This document shows positions 24,131 through 24,477 of a stretch of 24,477 nucleotides of DNA, piece after piece. The DNA is taken from NCBI GenBank assembly GCA_039908285.1, contig JAMOBE010000054.1:1-24477 (forward strand), given 5' to 3'. A model generated the notes under the pieces. The model was given only the letters and a program-made list of their open reading frames with translations, had not been told where the DNA came from and searched no databases. The translations under genes and the position numbers were made by a program. This DNA is from JAMOBE01 sp039908285 (GTDB lineage: Bacteria; Pseudomonadota; Alphaproteobacteria; Rhodospirillales; Rhodospirillaceae). Every line of letters starts with the position of its first letter. The stretch's first letter is position 1.

Positions 24131-24150
24131 CGCAAGGACGGGGAGCATCG

Positions 24151-24212
24151 CGTTCCCCATGACTTTTCATCCTGGTGAAAAAATGGGGAGTGTGAGGGCC
24201 TCAGGCCCTCAC
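24151..24212. repeat. Intergenic double-hairpin repeat, copy B
   Basis: CCCCAT (24155-24160) pairs with ATGGGG (24183-24188) around an AT-rich loop with an A6 run, followed by the GAGGGCC/GGCCCTC stem. This is the same layout as the copy at 11721-11812, with the same AT-rich loop and GGGGAG junction. Copy B is shorter because its second hairpin lacks the GTCATGC/GCATGAC extension. Confidence 0.7.
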
Positions 24213-24233
24213 GTCTTCTCTTTCTGTTTTTTT
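24192..24233 (+). terminator. Rho-independent terminator of the dsr operon
   Basis: GTGAGGGCC-TCA-GGCCCTCAC (24192-24212) is a perfect 9-bp stem followed by a T-rich stretch ending in T7. It begins 62 bases after the dsrP stop and is the best terminator for the operon. It is formed by the second hairpin of the intergenic repeat. Confidence 0.8.
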
Positions 24234-24274
24234 GTCGAAGCTCATCTCTCGTTATCACCCGAGGAGCGCCATTT

Positions 24275-24332
24275 CGGGGCTACCGCCCCGAACCCCGTTT
24301 GGGGCGATGCCCCAAACCCCCTTTATTTTTTG
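24275..24332. repeat. Second tandem hairpin with T-run
   Basis: CGGGGC-TACC-GCCCCG (24275-24290) and TTTGGGGC-GAT-GCCCCAAA (24298-24316) stand in tandem, followed by CCCCCTTTATTTTTT. This resembles the GGGGCTNNGCCCCGAACCCC intergenic repeats I associate with Rhodospirillales and Acetobacterales genomes. It may act as a backup terminator. Confidence 0.6.
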
Positions 24333-24477
24333 TAACTGTCCAGGCACCCCTATACATAGGCCTCCTCGACGCCGGGAATGGAATCGCTCATCTCGCCGGC
24401 CGGCCAAACCACCGCCTGTTAGTTGAATTTCCTTCTTGGCGTGCCGGTTTGTAACCGGTTGGTGGCCTTCCCAGATC
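24333..24477. other. Window end, no gene recognised
   Basis: 145 bp following the tandem hairpin. Short frames exist on both strands but none has a credible start, coding pattern and length. The sequence may be the promoter or tail of a gene outside the window. Confidence 0.4.

Noticed and set aside
17672..24160. Long - strand frames opposite dsrK, dsrL, dsrO and dsrP (475-728 codons)
   Set aside because: Same reason: they mirror well-supported genes and show no recognisable protein features.
24358..24420. A very short - strand frame ending EEAYV as a small peptide or the tail of a downstream gene
   Set aside because: An in-frame stop lies just upstream, leaving about 20 codons, with no convincing ribosome-binding site or known peptide pattern.

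Overview
The window is high-GC, densely coded bacterial DNA. The protein sequences and the gene neighbourhoods (ftsK-lolA, prs-rplY-pth, ffs-dnaX-ybaB-recR) fit an alphaproteobacterium of the Rhodospirillales type, such as a Magnetospirillum or Phaeospirillum relative. The genus is inference. The decisive metabolic marker is a complete reverse-type dissimilatory sulfite reductase (rDsr) locus, so the organism is predicted to oxidise stored or reduced sulfur to sulfite.

Region 1 (1-3089): the 3' end of ftsK, then lolA and a PuuD-like class I amidotransferase/peptidase C26, all on +. A 159-bp palindrome starts inside the lolA stop codon. The 572-bp gap after the amidotransferase holds a hairpin-rich stretch ending in a strong terminator, then a foldback (MITE-like) element of about 353 bp with long inverted arms, phased CACGGAT heptamers and an 11-12 bp direct repeat at its borders.

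Region 2 (3090-7398, - strand): prs, rplY, pth and a large TPR/glycosyltransferase-like protein, transcribed in that order. The foldback element sits exactly at the stop codon of the TPR gene.

Region 3 (7646-11667, + strand): a secreted Met/His-rich Spy/LTXXQ-like protein, a nested-palindrome repeat, the SRP RNA gene (ffs), then dnaX, ybaB and recR. A 184-bp inverted-repeat element separates ybaB from recR.

Region 4 (11868-12713, - strand): an orphan MT-A70 adenine methyltransferase followed by a small conserved protein, with repeat-derived hairpins between them and recR.

Region 5 (13276-24130, + strand): dsrA-B-E-F-H-C-M-K-L-J-O-P, twelve genes in the Allochromatium-type order. DsrEFH hands sulfur to DsrC, DsrAB oxidises it to sulfite, DsrL couples this to a pyridine nucleotide, and the DsrMKJOP membrane complex exchanges electrons between DsrC, the quinone pool and the periplasm. 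Three intercistronic hairpins (dsrA/B, dsrC/M, dsrK/L) punctuate the operon. The upstream region has two 10-bp direct repeats 21 bp apart and two palindromes close to the dsrA start. The operon ends in a repeat-derived terminator, and no gene is recognised from 24131 to the end.
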